A DNA stretch of 34,800 bases from CAZFVY01 sp964522665. GTDB taxonomy: Bacteria; Verrucomicrobiota; Verrucomicrobiia; Limisphaerales; CAZFVY01. The notes beneath the pieces were generated by a model. It was not told where the DNA came from. It did not search any database and worked only from the letters and a program-made list of their open reading frames with translations. The translations under genes were made by a program, and so were the position numbers. The stretch lies in NCBI GenBank assembly GCA_964522665.1, contig CAZFVY010000078.1, forward strand, positions 1 to 34,800, in the 5' to 3' direction. Positions 32,447 through 34,800 of the stretch are shown piece after piece (positions within the stretch are counted from its first letter, which is position 1; each line of letters opens with the position of its first letter).

Positions 32447-33295
32447 TCACTCCGCGGGAGCCGACGAATGCTCGATGAGCCAGTTACGGTCCTCCAGACC
32501 CGCTTGGTCGGTGGGATGCCAGTGACGGTCCGCGGTGAAATTGACTTTAGAGGGGATCGTGGCGCTTCGCCAAGTGCGTGGCGCGGCGTGACCGTCCGCA
32601 TAGGAGTACTCGCAAGCCCGATTGTGGTAAGTGCCGGGGATATCCGACCAACCATCATTGTTGATCCAAAACATTGAATCACCGAGGCTATCCGGTTGCT
32701 CATCCACAAAGACAACAATCTGCGCCGGGTTCGGAATCTCACCGAGTTTGAGGAATTGACGATACTGCTTAAAAAATGGATTCCGCCCCGAAGCCGTGAG
32801 GTCCACCTTCTCCAAAACCTGCGGCCCTAAAAAACCGTTCAGCGAGTACGTTCGGATGCGGCGCGACCAACCGGCGCCGCGTTGAGCTGGACTCAAGTCT
32901 TTATCCGTAGGGCACTTATAGATGCTTACAGAACCCCCAGTGTAGGGGAATAAAAGCCCGTTGCTGATATAGATCTGGTTGGTGTTTTGTTCGTCAAGCG
33001 TCCAATCGACAAAGGAATTCACCCAATTGTGAAAGTCTTTGCGGATATATTCCGAATACATCTGCTTTCTGCCGTAGTTATTCACCAATCGGTCCGCGTT
33101 ATCGTGAGCATACATCTGCCAAGCCAAAACAAGTTGGCGGTTATTGTTTAGGCAGATTGAGGCTTGGGCGCGTCCCTTCGCTTTGCCAAGGACGCCCAGC
33201 AATAAAGCGGCCAGAATCGCGATAACGACGATCACGACGAGCAATTCCGTCAGTGTAAATGCCCGATTCAGACTTGAATTTCGCGCGTAGATCAA
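32447..33295 (-). CDS. Type II pseudopilin-like protein with TTG start
   Basis: This is a 282-residue protein with a type IV prepilin N-terminus. A short basic leader ends NRA, then FTLTELLVVIVVIAILAALL; the predicted cleavage follows Ala12 (usually Gly) and Glu17 is the conserved mature Glu5. The globular part has SICLNNNRQLVLAWQMYAHD, KCPTDKDLSPAQRG and the C-terminal EYSYADGHAAPR, a signature of the large G-type pseudopilin family expanded in Verrucomicrobia and Planctomycetes. The only start that fits is TTG at 33295, with GGAG four bases before it. No other secretion or pilus gene is nearby, so it is an orphan. Its role in a pilus or type II secretion system is uncertain. Confidence 0.82.
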   Translation of the reverse strand: MIYARNSSLNRAFTLTELLVVIVVIAILAALLLGVLGKAKGRAQASICLNNNRQLVLAWQMYAHDNADRLVNNYGRKQMYSEYIRKDFHNWVNSFVDWTLDEQNTNQIYISNGLLFPYTGGSVSIYKCPTDKDLSPAQRGAGWSRRIRTYSLNGFLGPQVLEKVDLTASGRNPFFKQYRQFLKLGEIPNPAQIVVFVDEQPDSLGDSMFWINNDGWSDIPGTYHNRACEYSYADGHAAPRTWRSATIPSKVNFTADRHWHPTDQAGLEDRNWLIEHSSAPAE

Positions 33296-33493
33296 TTCGC
33301 TCCAAGTCGAATTCAGGCCCTTGCGGCCTGATTACGACGCGTTGAGCCTAACTTAATTCTGGCGCCCTGTCCAGCGCTTTCGCGCGCCGGGCGCCTCCAA
33401 ACTCCCTCGGATGTCGCGCGAACAAGGGCAATAGTCAGGCATGATCCCAATCGGGAATGAGTTGTTCTCCGCCGAAGCCAAGTTTCCAAGCTT

Positions 33494-33502
33494 TTTACTG
33501 GG
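33494..33502. repeat. Left 9-bp target-site duplication
   Basis: TTTACTGGG lies immediately outside the left terminal inverted repeat. The same nine bases follow the right terminal repeat at 34697-34705. Confidence 0.75.
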
Positions 33503-33519
33503 GGGTGTGAGACAGAATT
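33503..33519 (+). repeat. Left terminal inverted repeat
   Basis: GGGTGTGAGACAGAATT matches the complement of 34680-34696 at 17 of 17 positions. Confidence 0.75.
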
Positions 33520-33625
33520 CTTCTGCCGACCGGCATCGCCAGCGCCAGCAGGAATTCGTTCTCTGGGAAGCGAGGCGCCCGGGAGCGCCAATCGCCAGAC
33601 CGCGGCCCTGGTAGGGCCGATGAGA

Positions 33626-33649
33626 GTAGCTCGGCGTTTCAACGCCGAG
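33626..33649 (+). repeat. REP element A (GTAG plus hairpin)
   Basis: The GTAG tetranucleotide hallmark of REP sequences (33626-33629) is followed by CTCGGCGTTTCAACGCCGAG, an 8-bp stem with a TTCA loop. It is preceded by ATGAGA, which is shared with the inverted copy at 34254-34277. Confidence 0.75.
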
Positions 33650-33671
33650 TCAGCTTTGTGATTCTGCTTAA

Positions 33672-33757
33672 GTCCCGGAGGGACAATTGAGAATAGGCCG
33701 ACGCTTCAACGTCGGTTTCGCTTCGGAAAGCGTTAAAGTCCCAGCGGGACGGCTGAG
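33672..33757 (+). repeat. 86-bp direct repeat, left copy
   Basis: It is identical to 34459-34544 except for one base (C at 33704, T at 34491). It contains two GTCC-N5-GGAC palindromes (33672-33684 and 33738-33750), an ATAG-led hairpin and a small CGCTT/AAGCG stem. It ends two bases past the stop codon of the transposase gene. Confidence 0.85.
33693..33716 (+). repeat. REP-like element B inside the left 86-bp repeat
   Basis: ATAG (33693-33696) is followed by a 20-nt hairpin GCCGACGCTTCAACGTCGGT with a central TTCA. The innermost pair is broken here (C-A) but intact in the right copy. The architecture equals element A. Confidence 0.6.
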
Positions 33758-33759
33758 GG

Positions 33760-34215
33760 TTAAGCCCAGATATAGCGCTCGTCAAATGCGATCCCGTGTT
33801 TGGTTAGCAGCGTTACCAACTCACTCTTAAAATCATGCTTCTGATGATGAGCCTCTTGATTGCGGATGTATCGCGCGATCTCCTCGAGCTTCGAAGCGCT
33901 CACGCTGAACGCGCCATATCCCTCCTGCCACGCGAACAATCGCTGATCGGGAAAGCTTTCGTGAATCCACTTGGACGACCCGCCTTTAATCAATTGCAGA
34001 GCCTTCGACACGGAAAGGGTCGCCGGCAACGAAAGCAACAGATGAACGTGATCGGCCACGCCTCCAACTTCGATGGCCTTCATGCGATTCTCCCTCGCGA
34101 TGCCACCGAGAAACGGCCAAAGTCGCTCGCGCAACGCGGGCGTGATGATCGGCCGGCGCTCCTTGGCGCTGAACACGCAGTGAAAATTGGCGCTGACGTA
34201 GGACATTCGAAACAT
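33760..34215 (-). CDS. REP-associated/IS200-like Y1 tyrosine transposase (RAYT)
   Basis: This 151-residue single-strand DNA nuclease/transferase has the Y1 HUH fold. It starts MFRMSYVSANFHCVFSAKER. The HUH motif is GVADHVHLLLSLP with His56 and His58, and the catalytic tyrosine is most likely Tyr116 in ARYIRNQEAHH, with Gln120 completing the site. In between lies FAWQEGYGAFSVSASK, common in IS200/IS605-like transposases. The frame is intact. ATG 34215 has AGGA seven bases upstream, inside a GTCC-N5-GGAC palindrome. Inverted GTAG-led hairpins stand on both sides, which is why I read it as a RAYT rather than an IS200 insertion. RAYTs cut REP hairpins at or near the tetranucleotide. An ordinary IS200/IS605 TnpA is the alternative. 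Confidence 0.85.
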   Translation of the reverse strand: MFRMSYVSANFHCVFSAKERRPIITPALRERLWPFLGGIARENRMKAIEVGGVADHVHLLLSLPATLSVSKALQLIKGGSSKWIHESFPDQRLFAWQEGYGAFSVSASKLEEIARYIRNQEAHHQKHDFKSELVTLLTKHGIAFDERYIWA

Positions 34216-34221
34216 TCAGCC

Positions 34222-34234
34222 GTCCTGTTAGGAC
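34222..34234 (-). promoter_or_regulatory. Palindrome overlapping the RAYT ribosome-binding site
   Basis: GTCC-TAACA-GGAC on the minus strand ends six bases before the transposase ATG. The AGGA that would serve as Shine-Dalgarno is its 3' arm, so folding would hide the site. It belongs to the same palindrome series found elsewhere in this unit. Confidence 0.5.
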
Positions 34235-34253
34235 TTAGGCAAACACGATTTTT

Positions 34254-34277
34254 CCAGGCGCTGAAGCGCCTGGCTAC
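34254..34277 (-). repeat. REP element C, inverted copy of element A
   Basis: On the minus strand GTAG (34277-34274) leads into CCAGGCGCTTCAGCGCCTGG, again an 8-bp stem with a TTCA loop. Compared with element A, three base pairs differ and all three stay paired. The 11 bases ATGAGAGTAGC are identical in both. Confidence 0.75.
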
Positions 34278-34458
34278 TCTCATACCGTCCCTTCGAGACG
34301 GAAGACCATGAATCGCCGAGGTTTGGCCACTTTCGGATTGATGCCGGCCCGGCGCTTTGGAAATCCGCCCCAGCTCCCGGTTGCGTAAAGCGCGGCATCT
34401 GTATAGCGCCGGAATTGGTCCAACGATTGACTGGCGCCTCGTTTTTGTCCCCGCTTTT

Positions 34459-34544
34459 GTCCCGGAGGGACAATTGAGAATAGGCCGACGTTTCAACGTC
34501 GGTTTCGCTTCGGAAAGCGTTAAAGTCCCAGCGGGACGGCTGAG
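34459..34544 (+). repeat. 86-bp direct repeat, right copy
   Basis: It matches 33672-33757 at 85 of 86 positions in the same orientation. It contains two GTCC-N5-GGAC palindromes (34459-34471 and 34525-34537) and the ATAG-led hairpin at 34480-34503. Confidence 0.85.
34480..34503 (+). repeat. REP-like element D inside the right 86-bp repeat
   Basis: ATAG (34480-34483) is followed by GCCGACGTTTCAACGTCGGT. The stem is fully paired (seven Watson-Crick pairs plus a terminal G-T) with the TTCA loop. Confidence 0.65.
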
Positions 34545-34616
34545 ATTGATTACCCGCAGCATAAGGTCGTCCGCCGGTGCGTTGGCGGCTTTGGTTTGGA
34601 CGTTCTGACGTCGGTC

Positions 34617-34629
34617 GTCCCTCCGGGAC
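34617..34629 (-). repeat. Outlying GTCC-N5-GGAC palindrome
   Basis: On the minus strand this reads GTCCCGGAGGGAC, exactly the palindrome that opens the 86-bp repeats, here in the opposite orientation near the right end of the unit. It is the sixth copy of the palindrome series. Confidence 0.6.
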
Positions 34630-34679
34630 CGAGCGAGTCGCCGACAACGTAAGCTTCAAGTCTCGGAGTCCCGCGGAAA

Positions 34680-34696
34680 AATTCTGTCTCACACCC
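34680..34696 (-). repeat. Right terminal inverted repeat
   Basis: This is the exact complement of the left terminal repeat at 33503-33519. Confidence 0.75.
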
Positions 34697-34705
34697 TTTA
34701 CTGGG
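34697..34705. repeat. Right 9-bp target-site duplication
   Basis: TTTACTGGG directly follows the right terminal repeat and equals 33494-33502. Confidence 0.75.
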
Positions 34706-34796
34706 GTTACCCTGATTCCGCCGTTGACACGCGTCGTCCATCTCGAATCACTGTCATCCGGTTAACTTGTAAGGGAGTTGCTGAAAGAGGTTGAAT

Positions 34797-34800
34797 ATGA
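34797..34800 (+). CDS. Possible gene start running off the window
   Basis: An ATG at 34797 has AGAGG (34786-34790) six bases before it, a good ribosome-binding site for its spacing. A TTGACA at 34724-34729 lies further up, though no good -10 hexamer follows it. Only one codon and one base are visible, so nothing can be said about the product. If real, the mobile unit has landed just upstream of this gene's promoter. Confidence 0.3.

Larger units (their letters stand above)
33503..34696. mobile_element. 1194-bp TIR-bounded insertion carrying a RAYT/REP module
   Basis: The unit starts with GGGTGTGAGACAGAATT and ends with its exact complement, and is flanked by 9-bp direct copies of TTTACTGGG. 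Terminal similarity continues inward for about nine more bases with three mismatches. The only convincing gene inside is a Y1 transposase, an enzyme class that uses neither terminal inverted repeats nor target duplication. The transposase that moved this unit must therefore be elsewhere, as for a MITE or other non-autonomous element. The interior is filled with hairpin-forming repeats on both sides of the gene. Confidence 0.75.

Noticed and set aside
33503..34696. A CRISPR-like array from the repeated hairpins
   Set aside because: The repeats are not evenly spaced and vary in type and orientation; there are no spacers of fixed length or cas genes. The REP/RAYT reading fits better.

Overview
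The window is GC-rich, densely coded DNA that most likely comes from a member of the Verrucomicrobiota, or at least the wider PVC group. The pointers are a PVC-type dehydrogenase fused to a C-terminal heme domain, a small planctomycete-type cytochrome c, an orphan type II pseudopilin of the kind these bacteria carry in many copies, several Gfo/Idh/MocA oxidoreductases, and secreted proteins with a Verrucomicrobia-style C-terminal module. No rRNA, tRNA or CRISPR array was seen, so the phylum call is inference from gene families.

Layout. (1) 114-317 (-) is a YezD-family gene reading away from an AT-rich regulatory island (318-1145). (2) 1146-11633 (+) is a tight eight-gene run: a secreted PBP/PstS-like protein, a second secreted protein, a two-partner secretion pair (TpsB pore and a large TpsA exoprotein), then ExbB, ExbD, a TonB-like protein and a second ExbD. 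It looks like one cell-surface operon with its own energy-transducing complex. (3) 18524-11682 (-) is PEP synthase followed five bases later by a DevCAB-like ABC exporter and a NodT-type outer-membrane lipoprotein. (4) 21760-18820 (-) is an Hsp20 chaperone followed by Lon protease.

(5) 22092-32403 (+) is a catabolic region. It holds the PVC-type heme dehydrogenase, a ManA-like cupin, a xylose-isomerase-like TIM barrel, a Gfo/Idh/MocA dehydrogenase and a small cytochrome c, closed by a strong terminator. A second unit follows: a ThuA-like protein, a RuBisCO-like protein (RLP), and another Gfo/Idh/MocA dehydrogenase overlapping the RLP stop codon. I read the region as oxidation and breakdown of a sugar or sugar acid through keto intermediates; the substrate cannot be read from sequence.

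(6) 32447-33295 (-) is an orphan pseudopilin with a TTG start. (7) 33494-34705 is a mobile unit of 1194 bp with 17-bp perfect terminal inverted repeats and a 9-bp target duplication. Inside lies a Y1 (HUH) REP-associated tyrosine transposase gene surrounded by structured repeats. These are four 20-nt hairpins with an invariant TTCA loop preceded by GTAG or ATAG, an 86-bp direct repeat on each side of the gene, and six GTCC-N5-GGAC palindromes. One palindrome overlaps the transposase ribosome-binding site. A new gene appears to start in the last four bases.

The two most promising subjects are the RAYT/REP module that seems to have moved as a TIR/TSD-bounded unit, and the RLP-dehydrogenase-ThuA unit, whose RLP keeps the metal-site lysine and acidic residues but has lost phosphate-binding and loop-6 residues of true RuBisCO.
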